From Brevibacterium sp. (lineage in GTDB: Bacteria; Actinomycetota; Actinomycetes; Actinomycetales; Brevibacteriaceae), in assembly GCF_022712115.1 (NCBI RefSeq), contig NZ_JALAHB010000076.1:1-55212 (forward strand): a stretch of 55,212 nt of DNA. Direction: 5' to 3'. Within the stretch, counting starts at the first letter, position 1. Each line of letters starts with the position of its first letter. Shown one piece after another: positions 15,763-23,345 of this stretch. Under the pieces are notes generated by a model, which was not told where the DNA came from, searched no databases, and saw only the letters and a list, made by a program, of their open reading frames with translations. The position numbers and the translations under genes were made by a program.

Positions 15763-16068
15763 TCATTTTGGGGAGCCACCCAGTTTCAGGTTCGCCTGCG
15801 ACAGATATGCCGCTGCCTTCCTGAGGACTTCGTTCTCCTGCTCGAGGAGACGGTTACGGCGGCGCAGCTCTCGCATCTCGGCGGCCTCGTCTGCCGTCTG
15901 ACCGGGACGCTTGCCTTCCTCGACATCTGCTTGGCGGAGCCAGTTCTGCAGCGTCGCCTCGCTGACTCCGAAGTCAGTGGCGATCTGCTTGATGGTGACG
16001 CCGCTCTCACGGCGGCGGGCGACCGCGACGACGTCTTCGCGGAACTCTCTCGGATAGGGACCGGGCAT
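15763..16068 (-). CDS. IS3-family orfA (HTH component of transposase)
   Basis: The protein has 101 residues from an ATG at 16068 (MPGPYPREFREDVVAVARRRESGVTIKQIATDFGVSEATLQNWLRQADVEEG). It has the usual HTH and a leucine-rich coiled coil (MRELRRRNRLLEQENEVLRKAAAYLSQA). Its end CCAAAATGA overlaps the orfB start, where IS3 elements make the fusion transposase by -1 frameshifting or coupling. Since orfB is split, the element is probably immobile unless helped in trans. Confidence 0.92.
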   Translation of the reverse strand: MPGPYPREFREDVVAVARRRESGVTIKQIATDFGVSEATLQNWLRQADVEEGKRPGQTADEAAEMRELRRRNRLLEQENEVLRKAAAYLSQANLKLGGSPK

Positions 16069-16213
16069 GATGACATCTTTCCCGCCAGCGCCTCCCGGCA
16101 CTAACGATCAGTTGTCACCGATCCGTTCCTCACGCCCGACGCCGTGGCAAGATCAACGCGATCTCCTCCTTAGAGTGCGGTGGAGGTCGCGGCATCGTTG
16201 ATCCCAACGACTG

Positions 16214-16248
16214 GTCGTCGGGGCCGCTCTGTGCGGTGCCCCGACGAC
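16214..16248 (-). terminator. Terminator after VOC gene
   Basis: GTCGTCGGGGC and GCCCCGACGAC form a perfect 11-bp stem with a 13-base loop, 13 bp past the stop of the minus-strand VOC gene. Confidence 0.75.
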
Positions 16249-16260
16249 GAGTTCGCAGCA

Positions 16261-16713
16261 TCAGGCAGCGACGTCGAGGATCCAGGTCACGCCGAAACGG
16301 TCGGTGAGCATGCCGAATCCGGCACTCCATGGGGAGGTAGCGAGCGGCTCGATCACCGTTGCACCCTCGGTGAGGCTGCCCCAGTAGTGCTGGATCTCGT
16401 CGAGAGTTTCGCCGCGCACGGACACGAAGGCGGGCTGGTCGGTGATGGTCATCCCGTTCTCTCGGGTCGTCGAGCCGGCATGGGCCACGGAGTCGCCCGT
16501 CTGGTTCGGGATGTCATACGCCATAAGCCGGAAGCCTGACGGTGAAGCGAGCATGCCGAACACCAGTCCTTCTGCGCCGGGCGCATCGGCGGGCATGCCG
16601 AAGTCGGCATATGAGGAGGCGGTGATGTCGCCGCCGAACACCGACCGGTAGAAGTCGAGCGCCGGACGGGCATCGCCGCGGAAGTTCAGGTGCGTGGTGG
16701 TGATGATGCTCAT
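16261..16713 (-). CDS. PhnB-like VOC family protein
   Basis: The protein has 150 residues (MSIITTTHLNFRGDARPALDFYRSVFGGDITASSYADFGMP ... YWGSLTEGATVIEPLATSPWSAGFGMLTDRFGVTWILDV). It matches the PhnB/3-demethylubiquinone-methyltransferase-like branch of the glyoxalase/VOC superfamily, often annotated as YdhC-like. The metal-site residues typical of glyoxalase I are not obvious. It is divergent from a WYL regulator at 16817, a common pairing that suggests regulation of this gene by the WYL protein. Confidence 0.87.
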   Translation of the reverse strand: MSIITTTHLNFRGDARPALDFYRSVFGGDITASSYADFGMPADAPGAEGLVFGMLASPSGFRLMAYDIPNQTGDSVAHAGSTTRENGMTITDQPAFVSVRGETLDEIQHYWGSLTEGATVIEPLATSPWSAGFGMLTDRFGVTWILDVAA

Positions 16714-16816
16714 GGTTCAGCTCCTTGAGAGTTCTCCGCCGGGTTGTCCCGGCACCAGATCACGATCCGCCCCAACTAGGTCAGCTTCTGTCCGCAATTC
16801 GATTTACCGTGGTGTC

Positions 16817-17791
16817 ATGGCCGAACAAACATCCCGACTGCTGCAACTCCTCTCGCTCCTGCAGGCGCGCCGTGACTGGTCGGGGTCCGAACTGGCCGGG
16901 CGGCTCGAGGTCAGTGAGCGCACCGTACGTCGCGACATCGAGCGGCTGCGCGCGCTGGGGTATCGGATCGGCGGGCTCACCGGCCCGGACGGCGGTTACC
17001 GCCTCGAAGGAGGTGCCGACCTGCCACCGCTGCTGTTCGACGACGACCAGGCGGTCGCCCTGGCGATCGCGCTCGAGTCCAACGTCTTCCCTGGAAGCGG
17101 CATCGAAGAGGGTGCGGCGCGCGCACTCGCCACGCTGCGTCAAGTGCTGCCGAGCCGGCTGCGCCATCGGCTCGACGGCATGTCGGTCACGTCGCTGTCG
17201 GTGCGCCCCGGCGATGCTCCTCCGCCCGTCGTGCCGCCCGAGGCACTCGTCGAGCTGTCGGCCACGGTTCGCGACCGTCGGATCCTCCGTGTGGACTACA
17301 GCAGGGCGGACGCGACGCTCGAGCGGTATCGCCTGGAGCCTCACGGTCTCGTCACCGTTGGTGGGCGGTGGTACCTGCTCGCGTGGGACGTCGATCTGGA
17401 CGACTGGCGCACGCTGCGTGCGGACCGTCTGGTGCTGCGCCCTCCGCACGGGACGCGTTTCACTCCGCGGGCCATTCCTGGCGGCTCCGTTGCCGCGTTC
17501 GTCTCGGCGCGTTTCAAAGGCTCGGACCACGTCGATCGCTGGCCGTGCGAGGGAGCGGTGGTCCTCGAGATGCCGGCACGCGACGTGCGTCCCTTCGCCG
17601 GCGACGGAATCGTCGAGGAACTCGGCGACGAGCGATGCCGACTGCGCGCAGGATCGTGGTCATGGGGCGCGCTTGCCGCTGCGTTCCTCCGTTTCGAGGC
17701 CGAGATCGGCGACGTCGAACCTCCTCCTCTCGCCGAGGCCTTCGCGGCTCTCGCACGCCGCGCGCACGTGGCGAGTGGAGTGTGCGCATGA
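16817..17791 (+). CDS. WYL-domain HTH transcriptional regulator (DeoR-like)
   Basis: The protein has 324 residues. The N-terminal HTH_11 is MAEQTSRLLQLLSLLQARRDWSGSELAGRLEVSERTVRRDIERLRALGYRI. The WYL domain is seen as LEPHGLVTVGGRWYLLAWDVDLDDWRTLRADRL. The C-terminal WCX extension ends at residue ~315. WYL domains bind nucleotides or nucleic acid ligands in characterised members. The stop overlaps the ATG of the next gene (ATGA). The gene is divergent from the VOC gene, with little room for more than one promoter pair. Confidence 0.9.
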   Translation: MAEQTSRLLQLLSLLQARRDWSGSELAGRLEVSERTVRRDIERLRALGYRIGGLTGPDGGYRLEGGADLPPLLFDDDQAVALAIALESNVFPGSGIEEGAARALATLRQVLPSRLRHRLDGMSVTSLSVRPGDAPPPVVPPEALVELSATVRDRRILRVDYSRADATLERYRLEPHGLVTVGGRWYLLAWDVDLDDWRTLRADRLVLRPPHGTRFTPRAIPGGSVAAFVSARFKGSDHVDRWPCEGAVVLEMPARDVRPFAGDGIVEELGDERCRLRAGSWSWGALAAAFLRFEAEIGDVEPPPLAEAFAALARRAHVASGVCA

Positions 17792-18453
17792 AGCACGGAC
17801 CGGGGACCCCCGGCGGGTCGGCCGAGCGTCCGGCCGTCTTCTTCCGTGACGCCGACGAATTCCGCGCGTGGCTCGATCACTATCACGACACCGAGAGCGA
17901 ACTGTGGATGGAACTCCGTCTCGCCCATGTCGCTGATCGCGGTCTCACCTGGGCTGACGCGGTGGTCGAGGCACTGTGCTTCGGGTGGATCGATTCGGTC
18001 TCGCAAAAGATCGACGACGACTCACGCCGTCAACGCTGGTCACCGCGCAGTTCCCGGAGCACGTGGTCGAACGTGAACATCGCGCATGTCGAGCGGCTGA
18101 TGTCGCAGGGTCGTATGCATCCGGCGGGAATCGCGGCGTACGAGCAGCGTTCCACAGACCGATCGGGTGTCTACACGCACGAGAACGCCGATGCGGAGCT
18201 CGCTCCTGTGCTGCAGGCGATCATCGACGCGTCACCGCGGTCCGTTGCGTTTCTCGACGCGGCAACACCGGGGTACCGCAAGACGGTTCGCCACTGGATC
18301 ATGTCTGCGAAGCAGTTTGCCACGCGGGAGCGGCGGGCGCATCAACTCGTCGCGTGTTGCGAGGCCGGTGAACTGATCCCGCCCCAGCGTCACGGCCGCG
18401 CCCCGGCGTGGCTGGCGCGTGCGGTCGCGGCCGCGACGGGAGCAGGAGAGTGA
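17788..18453 (+). CDS. YdeI/OmpD-associated family protein
   Basis: The protein has 221 residues. PAVFFRDADEFRAWLDHYHDTESELWMELRLA, WADAVVEALCFGWIDSVSQKIDDDSRRQRWSPR and the C-terminal region ...PGYRKTVRHWIMSAKQFATRERRAHQLVACCEAGELI match the YdeI/OmdA family (bacteriocin-protection-like). The substrate is not established. It is translationally coupled to the WYL gene by ATGA and ends 40 bp before yR8. Confidence 0.87.
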   Translation: MKHGPGTPGGSAERPAVFFRDADEFRAWLDHYHDTESELWMELRLAHVADRGLTWADAVVEALCFGWIDSVSQKIDDDSRRQRWSPRSSRSTWSNVNIAHVERLMSQGRMHPAGIAAYEQRSTDRSGVYTHENADAELAPVLQAIIDASPRSVAFLDAATPGYRKTVRHWIMSAKQFATRERRAHQLVACCEAGELIPPQRHGRAPAWLARAVAAATGAGE

Positions 18454-18493
18454 CGTACCCGCGGTCAGGTAACCGTCACGTGTCCTCCACCCG

Positions 18494-18542
18494 CAGATGG
18501 TCTTCCATGACGGAACTCGGTGCAGCTTGGAACTCATGTGAG
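18494..18542 (+). repeat. yR8: decayed ychF-tail repeat
   Basis: CAGATGGTCTTCCATGACGG followed by AACTCGGTGCAG aligns with the left and central parts of yR2 and yR5. The right part no longer encodes the YchF end. CGGAACTCGGTG is intact. Confidence 0.75.
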
Positions 18543-18629
18543 TGTGAGTTCTAGTCCAATGGCTCTGCTGCGCGAATAGGTGACGTCTGAGGTGGCGTGC
18601 CTGCGGGGTGCGTCTGGATGGATGACACC

Positions 18630-18845
18630 ATGCCCGCCTCCTGCCCCGAGGAGTTCCGCGACGTCGTTGTGCGCGTCGCGGAGAACCGTGTGCCCGGCGT
18701 CACGATCGAGGACCTCGGCGTTCGTCCCGTGACCCGGTGGAAGTGGCTCCGACGCCTGCGTCGCTCGCGACGACACCGCTCCGACCGGCGCGATGCCGAC
18801 CACTGCGCATCGCGATCGTGCCATGGATCGAACGCACCTGCCCAC
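18630..18845 (+). pseudogene. Internally deleted IS3-family remnant
   Basis: MPASCPEEFRDVVVRVAENRVPGVTIEDLGVRPVTRWKWLRR (18630-18755) resembles the N-terminus of an IS3 orfA. Shortly after, in another frame, LRIAIVPWIERT (18803-18838) matches the orfB C-terminal segment LRIAIVTWIERT of the IS3 element at 13406-16132. The middle ~1 kb of the element is gone. The remnant abuts the broken end of the kinase pseudogene. Confidence 0.65.
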
Positions 18846-18875
18846 TGGCGCGGGCGGCAGGAGTGTCTGGGACCT

Positions 18876-19315
18876 CTCGAAACGTCGAAGCCTCCATCTC
18901 TGGGCATCAGGTTCCTCGGTGCCACCCGCAACTCTGCGACGATGCTCCTCCGGGGTGACATGCAGTGCGACCGGGAGGAGGGTGGTGTCGGGATCGAGAG
19001 ATGCGGTGATCTGCGACCAGTGCACCTCGGCGGTGATCGTCTGGGGCACGATGACCAGTCGCGGGCCCCTGTCAGGCAATTCCCTCATCACGGAGTCGAT
19101 CGTCACTGCGGTGATCTCCCGCCACGCGCTCCAGTCCTGGAAGTCCCGCACAGGTGCGACCGGCTTGAGAACCGGCCTCAACATGGAGCCGACCTCCTCG
19201 GGTCGACGATGACCGCCCTTGGCACGGCTCGGGCGAGCAGCCGAGCCGTGGTCGTCTTCCCCGCACCGAATGCGCCATTGAGCCAGAGGAGCCGGTCCGG
19301 GCGATACGTTTTCAT
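18876..19315 (-). pseudogene. P-loop kinase/AAA-type protein, frameshifted and truncated
   Basis: The minus frame from 19315 gives MKTYRPDRLLWLNGAFGAGKTTTARLLARAVPRAVIVDP, with Walker A GAFGAGKTT. At ~19200 a one-base loss shifts the frame. It resumes as EEVGSMLRPVLKPVAPVRDFQDWSAWREITAVTIDSV ... HVTPEEHRRRVAGGTEEPDAQRWRLRRFE down to 18876. This resembles small zeta/shikimate-kinase-like ATPases of actinobacteria (AAA_33 type). The 3' end is lost at the IS3 remnant, so it is not expected to be functional. Confidence 0.8.
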
Positions 19316-19323
19316 ACTTTTTC

Positions 19324-20346
19324 CTAGAAGGGTCCGTCACCGCGACGCGGCGACGGACCCGTCGAATCCCTGAAACGAGTGATGCCCGCATCGTCCGTGT
19401 GTACAGGCTGCGACTTCGTTCGACCGGGCTGGATTTCCGTTCGACGTCTGAAGAGTCCGTTCGCCACGGCTACGGCGGCGATGACGATGATCGCCCCGAG
19501 AATTTGGAGGCGTGTGGGATGCTCGGACAGCACTGCGGCCGAGAGCGCGAGCGCGAGCACCGGTTGGACCAGGAGAAGCGCTGCAGTGGTGGAGGGAACG
19601 AGCCTCGCGCTGCCGTGGTGGACCAGCAGCCACGCGACGACCTGACCCAGCACTGCCAGAACAATCAGCAGCATCCATGAGCGCACGCCGATGCCTGTCA
19701 GACGGGGACCGCCGGTGAATGTCGCGAGGAGTGCGGTCGTCACAGCCGCCGACGCAGTCGCCCACGTCAGTGGCTGGATGACTCGTCCGGGCTCGTCCAG
19801 GGCGGCGCGGCGGGTGAGGAAGAGATAGGCGCCGTAGCTGAGACCCGCGAGCAGTCCGAGCAGTGTCCCCGTGACGGTTCGCATGCCGAGCGCAGCCACG
19901 TCCCAGATGCCTCCGACGAAGCTCATCCCCAGCAGCATCAGCGGCAGGGCCCGGAGAAACCGCCTCGCTATCGGCTCGCGGTCGATGAATAGTGCGAGCA
20001 GAGGAAGCACTATCACCTGCACGTTGATCAGCACGGTGCTGATCCCTGCGCCGACCTGGTAGATCGCAGCGGTCCATGCGGCGTAGTCGATGCCCAGCGC
20101 CACCCCCGCGATGGCTGCCCAGCCGATGCCCGGCCGGGAGAGGCACCCGCGTCTGCGTTGTTCACCGATGGCCAACGGCACGAGCACGAGGACCGCGAGA
20201 GCGCAGCGGAGCATCGCTGTCGTGGCTGCATCCACACCGGCGAGCTTGACCAAGATCGCTGACACCGACAGACACAGTGCGCCGCCCATGACCGACGCTG
20301 TGGAAACAGTGTGCACGCGGGCTGAGCCGGGAGGGAAGAGTGTCAT
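19324..20346 (-). CDS. EamA/DMT-family transporter with tail encoded by the repeat
   Basis: The protein has 340 residues. It has ten hydrophobic helices in two EamA halves (VMGGALCLSVSAILVKLAGVDAATTAMLRCALAVLVLVPLAIGEQRR ... and SYGAYLFLTRRAAL ...) up to ANGLFRRR near 19455. The family exports or imports small metabolites. The final ~44 residues (TEIQPGRTKSQPVH ...) are read from yR9 and beyond and have no family counterpart, so the native end was probably replaced. It is divergent from the LysR gene, which likely controls it. Confidence 0.88.
   Translation of the reverse strand: MTLFPPGSARVHTVSTASVMGGALCLSVSAILVKLAGVDAATTAMLRCALAVLVLVPLAIGEQRRRGCLSRPGIGWAAIAGVALGIDYAAWTAAIYQVGAGISTVLINVQVIVLPLLALFIDREPIARRFLRALPLMLLGMSFVGGIWDVAALGMRTVTGTLLGLLAGLSYGAYLFLTRRAALDEPGRVIQPLTWATASAAVTTALLATFTGGPRLTGIGVRSWMLLIVLAVLGQVVAWLLVHHGSARLVPSTTAALLLVQPVLALALSAAVLSEHPTRLQILGAIIVIAAVAVANGLFRRRTEIQPGRTKSQPVHTDDAGITRFRDSTGPSPRRGDGPF
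19403..19451 (+). repeat. yR9: most distal ychF-tail repeat, decayed
   Basis: CTGGATTTCCGTTCGACGTC and the following TGA align with GTGGAGTTCCGCTTCAACGTC-TGA of yR2 with one deleted base. The left arm is only weakly recognisable (AGGCTGCGACTTCGTTCGAC). It lies inside the EamA reading frame on the opposite strand. Confidence 0.7.
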
Positions 20347-20373
20347 GGATCGACCGTAGTCAGCGCCGAACGA

Positions 20374-20406
20374 TTAGCACTAGTTCACATATCTGCCCTG
20401 TGCTGA
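20374..20406. promoter_or_regulatory. Candidate LysR binding site
   Basis: TTAGCAC and GTGCTGA form an imperfect dyad (6 of 7) in the 72-bp gap between the divergent EamA and LysR genes. LysR-type regulators normally bind there. Confidence 0.5.
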
Positions 20407-20418
20407 TAAGTATGACGT

Positions 20419-21312
20419 ATGAGTCTGGAATGGAGCCGGCTGCGGATACTGGATGCGGTCGCACGCACAGGATCGGTGGGACGGGCAGCGGCACTGTTGC
20501 ATATGACAGGCCCCGCGGTCTCTCAGCAGCTCCGTCGGATCGAGGCCGAGGCGGGGATCCGGGTCGTGATTCCGGACGGGCGCGGGGTGCGTCTTACCAG
20601 CGAGGGGCGGGTGCTCGCGGGATATGCGGCACAAGTCGCAGATCTCATGACGCGAGCAGAGAATGATCTGCACCACGGCGAGGAACTGGTCGGGCGGGTG
20701 TGCATGGGGGTCCTGGCCTCGTTCCTCCGGACGCCTCTTGCGGATGCGCTCGCATCGTTCCAGCGCATGCACCCGCGAGTTGAGCTGCGCGTCGAGGATG
20801 GCGAGACTGCAGCCCATCTCGCCCTGCTGACCGGCGGCCGTCTCGACCTCGTGTGCGCCGAGTCGTGGAGCATCTCGCCGCTCGAGCTTCCCACTGGCGT
20901 GACCGCGCGGACGCTGAGTCGTGAAACCGCATGGATCGCTCTGCCGGAGCAGCACCGCCTCCGCGGCAGAGAGCGGCTGGACTTCGTCGACCTCGCCGCG
21001 GAGAGCTGGGTGACCTGCGCCAGGGATTCCGACGGCCACCGTGCGCTCGTCCAGGCGGCCCGCATCACCGCCGTTGAGCTCGAGGTCCGCCATTTCGTGG
21101 CGGACCGGTCGACGCAGATGGCTCTCGTGCGAGCAGGGCTCGCGGTCGCCTGCATCCCTTCGTCCGCGCAGCCGGAAGACGGTGAGGGGGTCGTCTTCCG
21201 CCCACTGGCGGTGGATCTGCATCGTCAGATTCTGCTTCTTGCGGGCGGGCGGCCTGTGCCACGCCCCGTCGACGCCCTCATCCGGCATCTGACCGGTCCG
21301 GACGGATGCTAG
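20419..21312 (+). CDS. LysR-family transcriptional regulator
   Basis: The protein has 297 residues. The N-terminal winged HTH is LRILDAVARTGSVGRAAALLHMTGPAVSQQLRRIEAEAGIRVVIPDGRGVRLTSEG. A periplasmic-binding-protein-like effector domain follows (GRVCMGVLASFLRTPLADALASFQRMHPRVELRV ...). It is divergently arranged with the EamA transporter, the classic layout for a LysR that activates an exporter when its substrate accumulates. The inducer is unknown. Confidence 0.92.
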   Translation: MSLEWSRLRILDAVARTGSVGRAAALLHMTGPAVSQQLRRIEAEAGIRVVIPDGRGVRLTSEGRVLAGYAAQVADLMTRAENDLHHGEELVGRVCMGVLASFLRTPLADALASFQRMHPRVELRVEDGETAAHLALLTGGRLDLVCAESWSISPLELPTGVTARTLSRETAWIALPEQHRLRGRERLDFVDLAAESWVTCARDSDGHRALVQAARITAVELEVRHFVADRSTQMALVRAGLAVACIPSSAQPEDGEGVVFRPLAVDLHRQILLLAGGRPVPRPVDALIRHLTGPDGC

Positions 21313-21373
21313 AGTGCGGCCAGCTCGCCCGCTCTCATCCGCCGACGCATGAAGATGCACGAAGGAGCTCACC

Positions 21374-22309
21374 ATGGCGCTCATCGAGATCGGCTTCCCC
21401 TCGAACAACGGGCGGGACATGATCCACGCCTGGGTGTACCAGCCCACGGTGCAGGCGCGTGCCGTCGTGCACCTGATCCACGGCCTCGGCGAGCATTCGC
21501 GCCGGTACCTGCACCTGATCGTCCGTCTGCTCGACGAGGGCTTCGTCGTCGTCGCGGACGACCACGCCGGGCACGGCCGCACGGCGATGGCGACCGGCAT
21601 CTGGGCCGATGCCGGCGAGGACGCGGACCGTGTGGTCGTCGCCGATGAGCAGGAGCTCCGGACGCGGGTCCGGCAGCTGCACCCGGACCTGCCGTACATC
21701 GTCTTCGGGCATTCGTGGGGTTCGATGATTGCACGCGGGATGGCGGCGGAATCCAGCGGTGAGATCGACGCGCTCGTGCTGGGCGGGATCGCGGCTCAGC
21801 TCCACGGGATCGAGCATGTCCTCGACAGGGACGCTCTGGCAGCTGCGCCCGAGGCCGAGGCGCCTGTGGACGACGCGCTCGTGCAGCAGACGTTCGACGG
21901 CTTCGTCTCGCGCTACGGCCCGGATGCCGGCCCCACCGACTGGGTGGCGCGCAACGCGGATGTGGTCCGCGACCATGCCACCGATCCGTTCAACAACTTC
22001 GGTGCACCCATGAGCGTGCGGTTCCTGCGCGGCTTCGTGGCGCTCTACGACGCGGTCAACAGCGCTGCGTGGTACGACTCCGTCCGAACGGATCTGCCCG
22101 TGCTCATCCTCGCGGGGAGCGAGGACCCGGTCGCCAACTTCGGCGAGGGCGCCTACCACGTCGCGAACACCCTCGCCGCCACCGGCCATCCGGATGTCCG
22201 CACCCGCGTCTGGGCGGGATTCCGCCACGAGGTGCACAACGAGCCCGAGATCCGTGACGAGGTCGAGGGCGAGATCGTCTCCTTCGTCGAACGCGTCATC
22301 GGTGACTGA
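21374..22309 (+). CDS. Alpha/beta hydrolase, monoacylglycerol-lipase-like
   Basis: The protein has 311 residues. The ATG has AAGGAG upstream. Family marks are VHLIHGLGEHSRRYLHLIVRLLDEGFVVVADDHAGHGRT, the nucleophile elbow FGHSWGSMIARG, the acid in LILAGSEDPVANFGEG and the histidine in VWAGFRHEVHNEPE. It belongs to the Hydrolase_4 (serine aminopeptidase/lysophospholipase) group. It is a single gene facing the epimerase, and it is the first gene past the array edge with typical core-genome composition. Confidence 0.9.
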   Translation: MALIEIGFPSNNGRDMIHAWVYQPTVQARAVVHLIHGLGEHSRRYLHLIVRLLDEGFVVVADDHAGHGRTAMATGIWADAGEDADRVVVADEQELRTRVRQLHPDLPYIVFGHSWGSMIARGMAAESSGEIDALVLGGIAAQLHGIEHVLDRDALAAAPEAEAPVDDALVQQTFDGFVSRYGPDAGPTDWVARNADVVRDHATDPFNNFGAPMSVRFLRGFVALYDAVNSAAWYDSVRTDLPVLILAGSEDPVANFGEGAYHVANTLAATGHPDVRTRVWAGFRHEVHNEPEIRDEVEGEIVSFVERVIGD

Positions 22310-22330
22310 CCTCGATACTCAGGAGCCGGT

Positions 22331-23269
22331 TCATGAGCGTGAGGCACCCGCTTCCGCGCTGATGGCTCTGAGGCCCTCCCTGTAGCTGGTGACGGTGAAG
22401 TCCGGGAACCGGCTCCGGAACTTCGCGGAGTCGAAGAGGCTGTCGTGAGCGTAGCGGGGCAGCAGTTCCCGGAGCTCCCGCACCTGCGGAGACGCGATCC
22501 CGGCGGCATACAGTGCCCATTGCGGCACAACCGTGTACCGAGGATCGGTGCCGAACGCCGCGGACGCGGCGTCCACGAACTCGCGGTAGGTCAGTCTGCT
22601 CTCGTCGATGGGCAGGTGCCACGTCTGTCCATAGGCGTCAGGCGTGCTGCCCAGCATCGCGAGGGCGCGGCTGGCGTCCGGAGTCCAGATGAGGCTGCGG
22701 AGCCGGTCGTCGCGCACCGGTATGAGAGGGCGTCTGCCTGCCCGCAGGCGGTCGATGATGAGGGAGTTCGTGAAGCCCTGCGTGCGGCCGGGGCCGTAGA
22801 ATTCGGGGGCGCGGGCGATGAGGACGGGGATGTCCCCGTGCGACATCTCCTGGAGCACCATCCGTGCCATCGCTGCCCGGACCCTGCCCTTGCGGCCCAC
22901 GGGAGCGAAGCCGGTGTCCTCCGTCTGGATCCGCTCGTCCTGCGGATACATGTACGTGTTGTCGAAGTACGCGAACTTCGCGCCTGCAGCTCTGGCGGCG
23001 TCGAGCGCATTGCCCAGCATGGTCGGGAACCGGCTCTCCCACAGCTCGGTCTTCGCGGGCAGCCCTGCCGCGAAGTAGACGACGTCGCTTCCCGCGACCG
23101 CCGCCCTGGTCTGCTCAGGGTCGAGGAGATCGGCCGCCACCACGCCGTCGTCGGCATTGACGGGGTGAGGGCTCCGGCTCACCAGTCTCAGCTCTCCGGT
23201 CTGCATTCGATGCAGTTCGCGCGCCAGCTCGACGGCGATCTGCCCATTGGCTCCGAGGATCGTCTGCAT
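22331..23269 (-). CDS. NAD(P)-dependent epimerase/dehydratase-like protein
   Basis: The protein has 312 residues from an ATG at 23269. The N-terminus MQTILGANGQIAVELARELHRM is a Rossmann loop. DVVYFAAGLPAKTELWESRFPTMLGNALDAARAAGAKFAYFDNTYMYP is typical of extended/atypical SDRs, and RAPEFYGPG follows. The usual YxxxK pair is not clear, so it may bind NAD without classic catalysis. A TTGACA/TACCGT promoter with an overlapping inverted repeat lies upstream. Confidence 0.85.
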   Translation of the reverse strand: MQTILGANGQIAVELARELHRMQTGELRLVSRSPHPVNADDGVVAADLLDPEQTRAAVAGSDVVYFAAGLPAKTELWESRFPTMLGNALDAARAAGAKFAYFDNTYMYPQDERIQTEDTGFAPVGRKGRVRAAMARMVLQEMSHGDIPVLIARAPEFYGPGRTQGFTNSLIIDRLRAGRRPLIPVRDDRLRSLIWTPDASRALAMLGSTPDAYGQTWHLPIDESRLTYREFVDAASAAFGTDPRYTVVPQWALYAAGIASPQVRELRELLPRYAHDSLFDSAKFRSRFPDFTVTSYREGLRAISAEAGASRS

Positions 23270-23345
23270 CGCAGATCTCTGCCCTTCCCTGTCCTGTCGG
23301 GACGTCACGGATGCTCCCGAGGTGGTTCCATCACACGCCGCACGC

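Larger units (their letters stand above)
13434..15766 (-). pseudogene. IS3 orfB transposase split by IS30
   Basis: The N-terminal part reads from 15766 (MTYPLVAELAEAGIPVTVSCRVLKLTRQPYYRW) to ...ILHADRGSQ near 15176. The rest (QFRARKTIRALARHGLVGSMGRVGAAGDNAAMESFFSLLPKNVLNRR ... ALGRLTPIEFE) continues from 13724 to 13434. Joined, this is an intact rve/IS3 integrase domain with its final Glu in the C-terminal piece. The IS30 insertion lies exactly after the Gln codon of DRGSQ. The start overlaps the orfA stop (ATGA). Confidence 0.9.
13406..16132 (-). mobile_element. IS3-family element interrupted by an IS30-family element
   Basis: The termini are TGATGCAGGAATGGGTGACA on the left and TGAGGAACGGATCGGTGACA on the right (read inward). 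Both begin with the TG typical of IS3. Without the inserted IS30 and its 3-bp duplication the element would be ~1273 bp, normal for the family. I see no target duplication at its ends (GTC and CGC), so flanking DNA may have been lost together with the methyltransferase 3' end. Confidence 0.85.

Noticed and set aside
13406..16132. IS3 with a proper target duplication
   Set aside because: The bases next to the two ends (GTC and CGC) do not match in any 3-5-bp register.
602..19451. The repeats as integron attC sites
   Set aside because: The layout is similar, but the outer arms read AGAGGTT...AACCTCT on the plus strand, not the RYYYAAC...GTTRRRY order of attC, and the right arm is ychF coding sequence. 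I use integrons only as an analogy.
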